Of a DNA stretch of 60,892 nt, positions 1-12,234 are shown in pieces. Numbering within the stretch: position 1 is the first letter of the stretch; the number at the start of each line of letters is the position of its first letter. The notes beneath the pieces were generated by a model that was given only the letters and a program-made list of their open reading frames with translations, was not told the origin of the DNA and did not search any database. Source of the stretch: Apostichopus parvimensis (taxonomy: Eukaryota; Echinodermata; Holothuroidea; Aspidochirotida; Stichopodidae). The position numbers and the translations under genes were made by a program. The stretch covers positions 222,777-283,668 of the forward strand of contig KN882923.1 of assembly GCA_000934455.1 (NCBI GenBank), read 5' to 3'.

Positions 1-154
1 TAACATCACCATTGTACACTTTTGTCGCACCAAATTGCATCTGAGGGCATTCAGCAATAGAAAATTTTCCACCCCCTCCCCTTATACCCCTCCCCCAAAT
101 CACTCTAACGCCACTTTGGCCCCTCCCAAACAAAGGCCCTGGATCCGCCAGTGT

Positions 155-297
155 ACAGTAATGGTATACTTGAACACTGTACACTTGTGTATCGGTACTG
201 TATACTTGAACATTGCATACTGTACACTGTTTACTTGTATACTGCATACTGTATACTCGTAAAGGCCTACTGTATACAGTACCGCACACACTGAAAT
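155..297. repeat. Degenerate TATACTTG minisatellite fragment
   Basis: An array of diverged 8-bp units of the TATACTTG type ends in a short unique tail reading CCGCACACACTGAAAT. Nearly the same segment, with the same tail, recurs at 19172-19313, and a related edge recurs near 28270-28325. It therefore appears to be the leading edge of the dispersed repeat family that follows. Small reading frames through it are by-products of the repeat. Confidence 0.7.
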
Positions 298-2380
298 CAT
301 GTGTCATACATTTTTCCGTAACCCTACCACTATCGATACATACACGTGATGTCTTCATTATGTATTGGAAGCTTCCTTCCTCATACGCAAAAATAGTATA
401 TCGGGTTTTTCCAACCAGTACGGATGCCGCTATTGATTTCTCAGTGTTAATATTTCAACAAATATTAAAGTAAAAACCGGACCTTCAAACAATATTGAGT
501 TACGTTTCAAGTCATTAGTTCTGCAAATAAGATTTTCTAATTGCACTCCTTGCCTGGAATTGTTTATTAATGCTGAAAAGGGATGCTAGCTTTTAATCTT
601 CAGAGAATGGCATTTACAATGCTCTGTAAATTAATTCGTGAGAAAAGTCCATTTTGTTATTTACATCGGCTGTGTTTCAAAATAATTGTCGATCCAGTTG
701 AAATGTGCAGTTCGGAGTTGGTGAGATAACAAGGCCATGTACAACTAAATAGACCTCCGGGAGAGCATGGTCTGTTTCTACTGAAGTCAGACAGATTTGC
801 GAAAAGAAGGTAAGGAAGAGTATTATCAATCTAATCTAGAGCTAAGCTAAGTGTAACTGTCATATCACTGTATAGTATTGTGTATTACTTCATTTTGTAA
901 TGTTTCGAGTCCAGACGGTTATCGTGATTGGTAATATATATTATCCCTCAAATTTTGGGCAGAATTACAATCTTTTAATGAGCCAGCTATCACCCGCAAA
1001 CAAATATGACATTTACTTGTATTTCCGTACTGTAAAATCTAATTTAGAGTTTCAAATATACACTCTTACATATAATTTAACATGCATGTTCTGTGGATGA
1101 GTTTCGTTAATGTTCAATGAACACTTTGAACTGGTGTTGCTCCAAATTAATACAATCGGATACATTGGGATGGGGGGGGGGGAGAAAGGATTTCATATGG
1201 AATAATATGATCATGCTTATGCTCGAAAAGTTTGGAGTAATTGTCCTTCTAATTGTGGAAGCAGCACTGCGATCACAACGATGAAGCATGCTTCAATTAA
1301 TGACTTTCTTACCTTGTTGTCTTTACAGTTGTGCAGTCATATTGATTACATAAACGTCATTTGCCGGTGAACATTGTATTACGAAATGGTTCAAAATCAC
1401 TTTTTGCAAAAACAGTAATGTTCGGGAGGGTGATAGTCTAATCAGGAAACCTGGGGAAAGTCTAACATGATATGTAAACAGAAAGGTATGAGGCATGATG
1501 TATTGTAGTTATTTGGTCATTGCACATTATTAAAGCTGTCTTAGTGGCAATAGCAAAGGTTGCCATGGTAACATTTAATATTCCTGAGTAATGAGTGTCA
1601 TAAGTCAACCATGATAGGGTGACTGAGAGTGATTGACTATCTTTATCTGGGAGAGGGGTAAAAAGCTGTCCGTGTGTGTCTATAGTGGATGTGTATGTGT
1701 GTGTTAGTCCGAACGTTGGCTTCGAAACTTGGGTAAGTTATGATATAATATGATCAAAGTTTTGAGGTCAAGATAAAAGAACCAAAGAATAACATTTTGG
1801 ATATTAAAAGCAAATCAGAATGGAAAAATGGCAGAACTTGTACAACCCTTGTGAAGAATATCAGACTCTGTAAACGTCAGATTCAACATCTGGAGCAATC
1901 AATTCTTGTCCGACACTTATACTTGCATGATTGGGGAGCGGTTACTGTGCTGGTTGGGCTAAATATGCAATCCTAAGAATGGACGGTGACACGAACACTA
2001 ATCATGGCGTCATATAGACTTATGGCCTTTTGAATAATTTGGAGCAGAATAAAGTCTTTTCTATTGGCGATTTGTGTTCTGATGCATTTAAAGAGGAAAG
2101 GAAAAACGGAAGCACTGACCATGACAGCTGAAGAACTGAGAAAAGAAAACAAAAAATGAATGATAAGTTAAATGACTTATTACAATAGTCCAGACGAAAT
2201 TGTTTGAAAATATTTTGAACCAAGCGAGAATACCTATGATAAGATTGCATATCTTGCCGAGAAACTTAATGTAAAAATTGAAGTGTGGACATTGATTGAA
2301 AACAAATCTCATCCCCAAGTTGTAGAGTTGAATGTTAATGCATATGTATGCCACGTTACTTCAAACAAAAACGCACGCAG
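298..2380 (+). repeat. Dispersed ~2-kb repeat family, copy a
   Basis: This is the first of at least eight related copies. Landmarks shared between copies are a GTACGGATGCCGC motif (here near 419), a conserved block ending in an AAG|GTAAG donor (near 810) and a second block bounded by a TTTACAG acceptor and an AAAG|GTATGAG donor (about 1329-1485). A third block near 1880-1940 precedes the next copy. Each block looks like a former coding exon. In this copy both the first and second blocks contain in-frame stops, so I call no gene. The family is unrecognised and could be a decayed transposon or a decayed tandem gene family. Confidence 0.65.
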
Positions 2381-3960
2381 TAAATTCATGCTTAATAAAG
2401 TACAACAAAACTTACTTCCTCATCCGCAAAAATAGCATATCGGGGTTTTCCAACCAGTACGGATGCCGCCATTTATTACCTAATGTTTATATTTTAGCAA
2501 ATATTCAGATAAAACCGGACCTTCAAAAACATATAAAATTACCTTACAATTCATTTGTCCTGAAATAAGGTTTATAAGTGCACCCATTGTCTAGAATTGT
2601 TTGTTAAGAGGGAAAGGGGATACTAGTTATCTTTAAAGAATGGCATTTACAAACCTCTGTACATTCATTCGTGAGAAAAGTCGTACTAGTCATTTACATC
2701 GGCTGTTACTTAAAAAAACTTGTTAATGCAGTGTTTATATGCAGTTCAGAATTGGTGAAAAAACGAGGCTATGTAAAACTAAATAGACCTCCAGGAGAGC
2801 ATGGCCTATTTTTAGTGAAGTCAGAAAGATTTGAGGAAAGAAGGTAAGAAAGAGTATTCTAAATCTAAGCTAAATCTAAGCTAAGTGTAACTGTTATATC
2901 ACAGTATGGTACTGTGTATTACTTCATGCTGTAATGTTTAGAGTCCACACGGTTATCGTGATTGGTAATATATATATATATATTTGCCTTCAAATTTTGA
3001 GCGGAATTACAATTGTTTAATTGACAAGCTATCACCCGCAAACAAATATGACATATACTTGTATTTTCGTACTGTAAAATCTAATTTAGAGTTTTCAAAT
3101 ATACACTCTAACATATAGTTTAATATGCATGTTCTGTGGAAGAGTTTCGTTAACTTTCAATGAACACTTTGAACTGGTGTTGCTCTATATTATTCCAATC
3201 GGATAGGGGTGGGGTGGGGAGGAGGGGGGATTTCATATGGAATAACATAATCATGCTTTTGCTCGAAAGGTTTGGAGTGATTGTCCTTCTAATTGTGGAA
3301 GCAGCACTGCGATCACAACGCTGTAGCATGCTACACTTTATGACTTATCACTTTTGGCGAAAACAGTAATGTTCGGGCGTGTGATAGTCAAATCAGGAAA
3401 CATTGGGTTATGTCCAACAGGATATGTGAACAGAAAGGTATGAGGCATGAGGTATTTTAGTTACTTGGTCATTGCACATTATTAAGCTGTCTTAGTTGCA
3501 ATAGCAGCGATTGCCATGGTAACATGTAATGTTCTTGAGTAATGAGTGTCATAAGTCAACCATGAAACGGTGACTGATAATGATTGGATATCTTTATCTG
3601 GGAGAATTCAAAGCTATCTACAGTATGTGTGTCTTTGATGTAGGTGTTTATGTGTGTAAGCCTGAACATTGGCTTTAAAACGTTGGTAAGTTATGACGTC
3701 ATATGATTAAAGCTCAGAGATCAAGGGTCAAACGACCAAAGAACAACTTTTTGCCACCGGGCCGGTGGATAAGATTGGTAGGTATGCGCCTTGACATGGG
3801 TTGAAGTGAACGTGCGACTTATGACATCATAGGGTCAAGATCAAAGATCAACTATCAAATAATCAATAAAAGGACGTGTCAATGTCTTGTTTAATTCTGG
3901 AAGAAACTAATGTTTTATATTGTTTTGGAGGTTAAATGTGTTTCTATTGGCCCGTTTTAA
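2381..3960 (+). repeat. Dispersed ~2-kb repeat family, copy b
   Basis: This copy follows copy a directly, in the same orientation. The first exon-like block (about 2735-2843) is open and ends at a GTAAG donor. It contains the residues LNRPPGEHGLFLVKSERF. The second block is truncated near 3350-3440. A TA dinucleotide run lies at about 2968-2985 and a G-rich run near 3205. No intact gene is visible. Confidence 0.6.
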
Positions 3961-4220
3961 TTAATAATAATATTAATAAATTCTATTTATATAGCGCTTA
4001 ATACAGCGTTTCAAAGCGTTTTACAAAGTAGGAAAGAGACAGAGCAAACCAAGGAAAAAAAGAAACTAGGAATCTAACAGAAATGTCTTAAGTGAGGTCA
4101 GGTAGGTTACTCGAATCTCTAAACTGGGAAGTGACGTGGATGACTTTGGAAGCGATGCCAAGCAGGAGCAGGAACAGGAAGCGATGCCAAGATGCTTGTG
4201 TAGTATTTGTAGAGGTAATT
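3961..4220. repeat. Dispersed repeat with TATAGCGC / TCAAAGCG core
   Basis: An ATT/AAT-rich head is followed by TTTATATAGCGCTTAATA and then TCAAAGCGTTTTACAA. This pairing of motifs is a familiar dispersed repeat in marine invertebrate genomes (recalled from general knowledge, not searched). Downstream, two copies of AGCGATGCCAAG occur within about 40 bp. The last part (from about 4165) recurs near 18555-18650. No coding potential is recognised. Confidence 0.4.
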
Positions 4221-4379
4221 TTGAAGGCATATATATGTAACGTTGCTTGAAAACGAAAATGCACGCAAATTTATTCTTAATAAAGTACAACAAAATCAAA
4301 CATGACAGTTGAGGAAAATCCATGGGTGTGAACAAAATATGATTATTCCTTGTACAAGTAAGAACCGACGAGCATGAGT

Positions 4380-5690
4380 TAGAGTTTACATTTATTGCTA
4401 TTTAATTAACATAACGTCAAACACTATTATGAGTACAGAAGAGTACAATAACGAACACAGACTATATGTCTGTACATCACACTGACCCTTTCAATATCTC
4501 CCGTTACCCTCGCACTATCGATGCGAACATGTGATGTCTTTGTTATCTTTTGAAAGCTTCCTTCCTCATACGCAAAAATAGTATATCGGGGTTTTCCAAC
4601 CAGTACGGATGCCGCTATTTGTATTCTAATTTTAATATTTTAGCAAATATTAATGTAAACCAGACCTTCAAATAATATTGAATTACGTTTCAACACATTT
4701 GTCCTGCGATAAGATTGTTAAGTACACTCATTGCCTGGAATTGTTTATTAAGAGTGAAAAAGGGGATACTAGCCTTTTATCTTCAGAAAATGGCATTTAC
4801 AATGCTCTGTATTTTCGTACGTGAGAAAAGTCGAACTAGTCATTTACTCGGCTGTTCCTTAAAAAATGTTAATCCAGTGTCAATGTGCAGTTCAGAATTG
4901 GTGAGATAACAAGGCCACGTACAACTAAATAGACCTCCAGGAGAGCATGGTCTGTTTCTTGTGATTTCCGATAGATTTTTGTAAAGAAGGTAAAGAAGAG
5001 TATTAAAAATCTAAGCTAGAGCTAAGCTAAGTGTAACTGTTATATCACTGTATAGTATTGTGTACTATTTCATGCTGTTATGTTCAGATTCCACACGGTT
5101 ATCGTTAGTTTGTGATTGGTTATAGATATTTGCCCTCAAATTTCGGGAGGGATTACAATTTTTAGTGAGCAAGCTATCACTCGCAAACAATATGACATAT
5201 ACTTGTATTTCCGTACTGGAAAACTTAATTTAGAGTTTTCAAATATACACTCTTACATAAGTTAACATGCATGTTATATGTAAGTGTTTTATTAAATCTC
5301 AATTTCCACTTTGATATGGTGTTGCTCATAATTTATCTAAACGGATACATCGGGGCGTAGGGGGGGGGGGGCTGATGAAGGGGATATTATTATATGGATT
5401 AATATAATCATCTTTTTTCTCAAACATTTTGGAGTGACTGTCCTTCTTATAGTGGAAGCAGCACTGCAATTCCAACGTTTTGGCATGCTTCAATTTATGA
5501 CGTTATTATCTCGTTGTGTTTGTAGCTGTGCAGTAATATTGATAACATGTACGTCGTTTGCAGGAGAACAATGTATTATGATTCAACATCACTTTTGGCG
5601 TAAAGCATTAATGCTCATGGTGAAATCAGGAATAATTGGGTTATCTAAAACAGGATATGTCGACAGAAAGCAATGTGTAATATGAAAGTG
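4380..5690 (+). repeat. Dispersed ~2-kb repeat family, copy c (3' end abuts TRIM upstream region)
   Basis: The copy carries the same landmarks: GTACGGATGCCGC near 4602, a first block at about 4790-4985 and a second block at 5528-5685. Unlike most copies, the second block does not end at a GTATGAG donor. It reads on to GYVDRKQCVI and a stop codon at 5683-5685. The same ending is seen in copy h (54750). Both lie upstream of a TRIM gene, so this copy was duplicated together with the TRIM unit. Confidence 0.6.
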
Positions 5691-5739
5691 AATGAATAAG
5701 TTTTATAATGTTATACATGACACCAACATGACACCAACC

Positions 5740-7206
5740 TGGCTACCTACGTAAAGAGGCAGAAATATATTAAAATTGTTTTAGCCTTTATTCAATCGAT
5801 TTGGCTGTTAAATTTTCTAAATTTCACTGGGTTACAGAAAAGCTGTTGCAACCCTGCTATATGCTGTATACTAAGTACAACTTCACACTGGTATCACACC
5901 GTGACACCATTGTATTGTTTGTGTTGTATACTGACAAAGTGTCACGTATTTGACTAGGCCTCCCTATAATTTACTATTACTTTGAGTGAATTATTACACA
6001 CTTGAATAATTTCCACCCAACCAGTAACTTTGTTCTGTTAACCTTGTTTGAGTAACCTTGTTACTGTGCAGCGTGCTTACACATAACAATATAAAGATTA
6101 GTATATGTGTGAGCCAGCCCACGCATTTTGTTGTTTAAGACTGGTCGTTGAAACTGTTTAACCTATTGCATAGGCATGACGATCAAAACTATTTTTGTAG
6201 TACAAATAAGAACCAGTGGGATATTATTATTCAGTTTGGTGGGAAAGTGCCCCGTGATAGGCCACCTAATATGACTAAAGACTTACGAAAGAACGTTCAG
6301 AGGTTAAAGGTCGTAGGAAGCGTAAAGTTACTTTTGTAATGAACACAATGAAAATATTTGAATCGAAATGCAACCTCCTTACTTTTAGGTTAAGTTCTAA
6401 TTACATAGTTACGATTGACGACTGAGGTCTAACTCAAATGGTAAAAGGACAAAATTATGTTTGTTCAATGCGGAGTTCATAAATGAGGCGTGTGAATGTT
6501 AGACATAGATAATTATGGTATATGAAAATAATTTATGAATGTTCCATCGATTGCTCTCTTGTTTAAGACATTTTCTTCTTTCCAAAATACATTGGAAACT
6601 TTACTCGTAACTGCTTTACCCGCATTCTAGTTAAAAAAGTCATAAGTCAATAAGGCTAGAATTAGTATGAATTAATTACTATAAATTACAGAGCAAGTAA
6701 AGAGAAAGATATGGAAGCATGATCAATCTGGAAAATAAGGCCGAGACTATTTCATTCATTGGGAAATACTCTGATGTGCCGTACACGGATAACGTATCAG
6801 ATTGTCCAATCTTCCATTAATGTTTAACTGATTCAATTCAGCCACTGTTTTAACATAATCACAGTGTGACATCGCATAACTGGGCAAAGATTTTATACAT
6901 ATCGAGAAAAACGGAGAAATGTTAACAATCAAATTTTAACAATTATTTTCCAACAGGGGAGAAGTCTATAATGCTGAGAATTAGACAAACTTATTTTCCA
7001 AATCTAAGACTTCTTTATTATTTAAATGTCACTGGCAGGTGTTGTTTCTTGTAAATGTCAAATTGGCGACAAAACCTCAGATTTAACTACTAGCTACGAT
7101 GTAGGTCCAACATTATTTCATATTCTTAACATCCAAGGGGTGTTAGTCGTTAAGAGATGCATCCATAAAGCATGTTTATTTCTATATATTCTCTAGACAG
7201 CACATC
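5740..7206 (+). promoter_or_regulatory. 5' flank of TRIM gene 1, duplicated upstream of TRIM gene 2
   Basis: This stretch has no supported gene. About 6045-7206 aligns almost throughout with 59275-60368, and 5740-5905 aligns with 55230-55400, so it moved as part of the TRIM duplication unit. Similarity is highest in the last 200 bp. A pyrimidine-biased stretch ending TTCTCTAG (AG at 7195-7196) stands 10 bp before the ATG, and its counterpart TTGTCTAG stands before the second gene. This fits a 3' splice site of a 5'-UTR intron, with the first exon not identified. A small frame at 6148-6339 is interrupted in the paralogous copy and is not called. Confidence 0.45.
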
Positions 7207-9321
7207 ATGGAGGAACAGCTCGTGAAATCCGTAACAGACGAACTTAACTGTAGTATCTGTATGAACCGTTTTCGTGTACCGAAGATGTTGGACTGCATAC
7301 ATACCTTCTGTGAAAGTTGCTTGGAGGGTTACGTGAAGAAGTTGAATGGGAAAGAGATTACTTGCCCAATGTGCAAAAAAACGTGCCCACTGCCAGCCGG
7401 AGTGAAAGGTCTTCAGACGAACATATACTTGGTAAACATGTGTGACAAAATAAACTTGAATGAGAAGCTAAAATCATCAAAACTTGCTTCAAAACTGTGT
7501 GAAAGTTGTAAAAAGAATACTACGGTGACGGCCTTTTGTATTGATTGTAAATACGCTATTTGCAGGAGTTGTGAGGAACATCACTCTCTATTTCCAGCCC
7601 TTCAATCCCATACGATTGAAAGACTTGATACTTTTGACGAAAGGAAACTGCAGATAGTCCAAAAGAGTGTGATGGTTCCAACTTGTGATCTTCACGTTCC
7701 CGAGAAACTGCGTTTCTACTGTAAAACGTGCTCTAAACTGATTTGCAGGGAGTGTACGGTGATACAACATCCAAAACCTGATCACATGTGCGTAGAAGCC
7801 TCAAGTCAACTTGCAGAAGTTAAGGAGAGATTATCAAACCTTTTGAGAGAAACTCTCGAACAAGAACGAGTTGTCTCTGAGTATGTGACAGATGCGAAGT
7901 CAGGGGAAAGTGTAATCAAAATGGAATCTAAAACAATGCTTAAAGTAATACAAGATAGGTATCAGCAGGTGAAGTCAGAAATTGAAAGTCAATTAAATAG
8001 AGAATTAGAAGAAGCTGAAAAAGCTGTAAAACAACACCAAGCTAGCAAAGAATCCAGTATTAACAAATCCCTCAAACTTGCTGACAATTGGATGAAACGA
8101 ATGAAGAGCACCAGAGATACAACACAAAAAGTTATTCGGGAAAATAATATGTGGGAATTACTAAGCTTGTCTAATAACTTAATTGGTTCTTTCAGTACAT
8201 TGCAAGATGATAAGAGCACCTTTCGATGGAATAGCTCTGATCTTAAAATTGAAATGGTCTTTTCTCCAGCAGATATCCCAAGTGTTCACCTTGGTCAATG
8301 GTTTGGTAACAAATATCCAAACAGTGTCATATGTGAGGATAATGGTAACTTTTATAAATTCCACCTTAATCAAGAAACGTTAACCATACGTAGAACGAGA
8401 CTATCATGCGCCAACAAGAGAAGTCTTACTCCATGTAGTGAACAGGAACTACCACCAATTTCCCTGCGAATTAAGATACGTGGTGGGCACCTAAGATTTA
8501 ATGCAACCATCATTGGTAGTCGCTCCATTTTAGCTATTCAAGAATGGCTGTTAGTAGTTGAATTGAACTCAAATGTATGTCGTGGCGTCTTCACATTCAA
8601 AGACAAAGCGCTGATTTCATGTCTTGCTGCATATGGCCATAATCTTGTTATTACATTTGGTAATAATGCAAACACTATTTGCCACTTGGCTAATATCTCT
8701 CGTTACCTTGCTCAACATCGGCAGCACGAACAAAATAATATATTAGATTTACGTTTACTTTGTCAAGATTTGAGCTGCGAGTTAACCCGATACGAACTTC
8801 CTTACAATATAAAAGATATTAAAGCTTTAGACAATTTCAATGTTATCGTAAGCTCTGAAAATTCCCTTTATCGATACAATCTTGGTACCAAGACGCTAAC
8901 TGAAGTTAATATCAAAACACTATCACTCAGAAAGGCAGAGGGGTTTTTCATTTTGAAGGTAAATTATGCGCCAGACTATATAAATATTTTACGAGGTGTA
9001 TATATAAAACTGATACCTTTACCATTTAGTTCACCTGAATTTGGAAATGCGACACTTCCAAAAATCTTGACTTGCTTCATATTGTGGAATAAAGAGGAGT
9101 ATACGAATCCAGCTCATAGTACTGACCCCCAACTATATATTACCACATACGACTTATCAAATGAGCAACATGTTCAAACTTGGTCACTATCAGCTGAAGT
9201 AGGTATTCCTCGAGCATGTTATTGGGATCTAAACTACAGAAACCTTGTAGTATGCAATGATTTGGGTAAATGTTTTAGTTTATACGCTGGTAAATCGGCC
9301 ACACTTGAATACCTAACGTAG
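7207..9321 (+). CDS. TRIM-family E3 ubiquitin ligase (RING, two B-boxes, coiled coil), 704 aa
   Basis: A single uninterrupted 704-codon frame. A C3HC4 RING is complete (C15, C18, C30, H32, C35, C38, C53, C56). B-box 1 follows (C98, C101, C111, C114, C119, C122, H126, H135), then B-box 2 (C160, H163, C172, C175, C180, C183, H188, H193), and a charged coiled-coil-like stretch at about 198-320. This RBCC order defines TRIM proteins, which transfer ubiquitin and often act in innate immunity. The remaining 360 or so residues match neither SPRY nor an obvious NHL pattern to my eye. Short repeats such as YNLGTK and CWDLNYRNLVVCND could be beta-propeller-like, as in TRIM56-type proteins, but this is unproven. 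The ATG has a good context (ATCATGG) and is conserved in the paralogue at 60369. No nearby AATAAA follows the stop. Family call firm; substrate unknown. Confidence 0.95.
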   Translation: MEEQLVKSVTDELNCSICMNRFRVPKMLDCIHTFCESCLEGYVKKLNGKEITCPMCKKTCPLPAGVKGLQTNIYLVNMCDKINLNEKLKSSKLASKLCESCKKNTTVTAFCIDCKYAICRSCEEHHSLFPALQSHTIERLDTFDERKLQIVQKSVMVPTCDLHVPEKLRFYCKTCSKLICRECTVIQHPKPDHMCVEASSQLAEVKERLSNLLRETLEQERVVSEYVTDAKSGESVIKMESKTMLKVIQDRYQQVKSEIESQLNRELEEAEKAVKQHQASKESSINKSLKLADNWMKRMKSTRDTTQKVIRENNMWELLSLSNNLIGSFSTLQDDKSTFRWNSSDLKIEMVFSPADIPSVHLGQWFGNKYPNSVICEDNGNFYKFHLNQETLTIRRTRLSCANKRSLTPCSEQELPPISLRIKIRGGHLRFNATIIGSRSILAIQEWLLVVELNSNVCRGVFTFKDKALISCLAAYGHNLVITFGNNANTICHLANISRYLAQHRQHEQNNILDLRLLCQDLSCELTRYELPYNIKDIKALDNFNVIVSSENSLYRYNLGTKTLTEVNIKTLSLRKAEGFFILKVNYAPDYINILRGVYIKLIPLPFSSPEFGNATLPKILTCFILWNKEEYTNPAHSTDPQLYITTYDLSNEQHVQTWSLSAEVGIPRACYWDLNYRNLVVCNDLGKCFSLYAGKSATLEYLT

Positions 9322-11796
9322 CAACAACTGTTCAATGTTTCTATCAAAGGAATCATATACATAATCCGCAGTCACATATATCGGTAGTTGCATCCTTTCA
9401 CGCATCGAAAGTTAAATAGATAGATTTCAATGTATTAGCCAAAACTACAATTGAACGGATTTCATCGACCCCCCCCCCCCCTCCTCTTTTAGTGCTTCAT
9501 TTTCTCCACACTGAACAGATGTATATCTTGTTGTCATTGATATAATCTCTTTTATCCTACAATTATCGGGATTTTTATTCCTTCATGAGGCGAAAGGAAT
9601 CTTTGCAATGGTGATGGCGTGTGTATGTGACGTTTGCTTGTCAACACTGTAACTTAAAAGTTTCATGGTGGATTAACTTCATACTTTGTATCTAGATCCG
9701 CCTTATTACATAGAAGAACCCTTTTGCTCTCAAGGTCAAAGGTTATTTGAGGTCAAAAGAGGACAAACTCTGAAATCTCTGGAAGCACGATAAGTAAAAA
9801 GTATACCTTTGTGGAACTTCATACTTAGTATATAGATCAAGGTTGGTAAATGCAAAAACCCTATCGATATTGTAGAGGTCAAAGGTCACATAAAGTGAAC
9901 AGTTTGGTAAATTTCAGTTCAGTTTAGTTTTGTACAGGGCCAAGATACAATCGATTGTAAGTCATCTTCATCAATACATAAATTAATCTAGGAAATGAAA
10001 TCTGCTTCAAAGTGGTGATACTCGTGAGGTGGTGGGTGCTTTAAACACGCTCAAGTGACCCTTATCAGTTTTAACCCTCTGAGCTTCAAGGTGTCAGGTT
10101 AGCTCAAATGATATTGAACTTATTCTCATTGATTTATAACAGATGACGTTGGGTTTGGAAGTAGGTTGGAAAACCTTTCACATGCAGCATATGAACATTC
10201 ATGTAACTCTCATTCATTACTTACAATTATTAAAAGGATGGTTGGTGGTTGGGCTGATTTGTAGGTCAAAATTAGTAAAAGGTACATCTATGTATCTTTA
10301 TGTCACATAAGATGTCTGTTCCCTTTGGATATTAATACATTTTGGAATAAAAAATGCTGTACTGTATAATCCTTACAAGTTAATTAAATCGAGTGCTACA
10401 TATAAGAGATGAACATTTCTGATCTTTTCTGGTGCTCATTTAATTCCTGGACAATCTATGTGACTTGCTCTACATTAGTCACATAATTATGCAGAATTTT
10501 GAGCAAACAATATTGAAAGCAATCACAAAGCCAACCGCCTTTCTGGTTTCATTCCAACACGAATCTATATGAGACGGTGCTGAGACATGTCTAGTTCTAA
10601 GTATGTCTCTGTCTGCACGTATACGTGCATGTAAAGGGCTTGGTTTGTAAACACTAACTCCAAACGTACACGGTTAATGAACTTCATAAGTTCACTAGTC
10701 TTCTGTGTTAGAGCCAATAGTCTCGTGCTGACAACATAAGTCAAAGTTTAAAAACATGTTAATACTGTAACTTCAAAAGATCAAGAACCTTGTTGTTTCC
10801 TTTGACGGTCAAAGTTCATGCAATTTCCAGAGAAAGCATGAAAGCTTTGCAAACATATCCACAACGCTGATCATGTGAATGCAGAAATAGTCAAAACCTG
10901 CAATTTTGTCTATAGTGTTACATTAAGATGTGTTCAAACATGTTTGAGGATTCAACAAATTACAAGGCAAGTTATTTCGTATTTTTAATTCCTTCCTTCC
11001 TTTAATTACTTCCATTGTAGAGTAATGCAATGCCTAAAGAACAAATGAATAGTGCAAGTTTTACAAACTATCAGTCAGATATACCACGAAAGTTAAAATA
11101 ACTACAGATGTTAGTTAGTATAAGATGTGTGTGACGGCACGTTAGTAAAGTTAACTGTTAGTAGTGTGTAGTTTTGATTTTGTACAATTTGATTGACTTT
11201 TTTCTTCTGTATGAATATTTATTACGTTCGGCTCTTCATCTGACGCCATTTGTGAACAGTCTAAAACGTTTGTAAAGAACAGCGTGAATGACGAAGGTGA
11301 TTCCGGGCGGGAGAACTACAGGAATGTATAGTTGCACCAACAAACTGAAAACTGAGTAAACAAAGAGCTTAGCAAAGTTTCAACTAAGGGAGTTGGACGT
11401 ATTGTGCACGGTTAAAACAGGTTTTAAATCGCTTGTTTAAATGTTATTGAAATATAATCCATGTATCTATATTATGAGATTTGCTGTAAATAAAGCAGTC
11501 CGTTGGTATTTTACCACAAAAATGTGTTTTATTCCTCGAGAAAGTCGTTACGTTAACAGAGGCGGAGTTTAATTAACGCTTATGATCGTATACACTTACT
11601 TATTGCTTGTATCAAAAATTATAGTTTGCATATAACAATTTAAATTGAACGTGAAGTTACCATCAGATGGCTAAGGTAAATTGCACCATTGTCTTAAGGA
11701 GGAAATGTTTCATCTGAACGTTCTACTTATACGACACTGCTCTAATGTAATAAAGTAAATCAATAATTCAACGAATTTGGTCTTTCAAAATGGCCG
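9322..11796. other. Intergenic region downstream of TRIM gene 1
   Basis: About 2.5 kb with no supported gene. It holds a C homopolymer near 9471-9482 and two AGGTCAAAGGT-type motifs (9733 and 9876). A purine-rich AAGGTCAAAGG-type stretch at 9720-9900 looks like part of a dispersed repeat. An AATAAA near 11488 is too far downstream to assign to the TRIM gene with confidence. Confidence 0.4.
9876..9888 (+). promoter_or_regulatory. Perfect DR1-like motif (AGGTCAAAGGTCA)
   Basis: Two AGGTCA half-sites are separated by one A, which is the textbook DR1 site bound by RXR/HNF4-type nuclear receptors. A one-mismatch version lies at 9733-9745. It sits about 550 bp after the TRIM stop inside repeat-like sequence, so a regulatory role is only a possibility. 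Confidence 0.2.
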
Positions 11797-12234
11797 CAAG
11801 AGCACAATTAACAAAGTAAAAAATATATTACTGGGAAAGCAACTAGAGGTTTTACATACTGCAACAATACAAGACACGTATTCATGTGTGTATGTGTGGG
11901 TGGATTGGTTGTTTTGGGGAAGGGGACTTATGTGTCTATTATTAGCATGGAGTTTTGTACTGCTTCTTTATGTTTTCTTTTCTTTCTGGTATTTTCCACA
12001 CAAGGTGTTTTCTAATGTTACGCTCTCAAAAGTTTGAGTTTCTTCCATTCCTTGGATAAATTCTACTTGTCTCACATACTCTTTGCACTTTGTGTTAACA
12101 CAAATAAATCAGTGAGGACAATGAAATTTTACGCAGTTTAATCTTTTTCTTTAAACATAAGCCTGCTCTAACTCCATCTGTCAACAAAAGATTATTTCGT
12201 TTATCTTAATTTCTAATTTGAAGTGGAATTTTAA

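Noticed and set aside
6148-6339. 63-codon frame upstream of TRIM gene 1
   Set aside because: The matching region upstream of TRIM gene 2 (near 59370) has an early stop and indels; there is no conserved protein.
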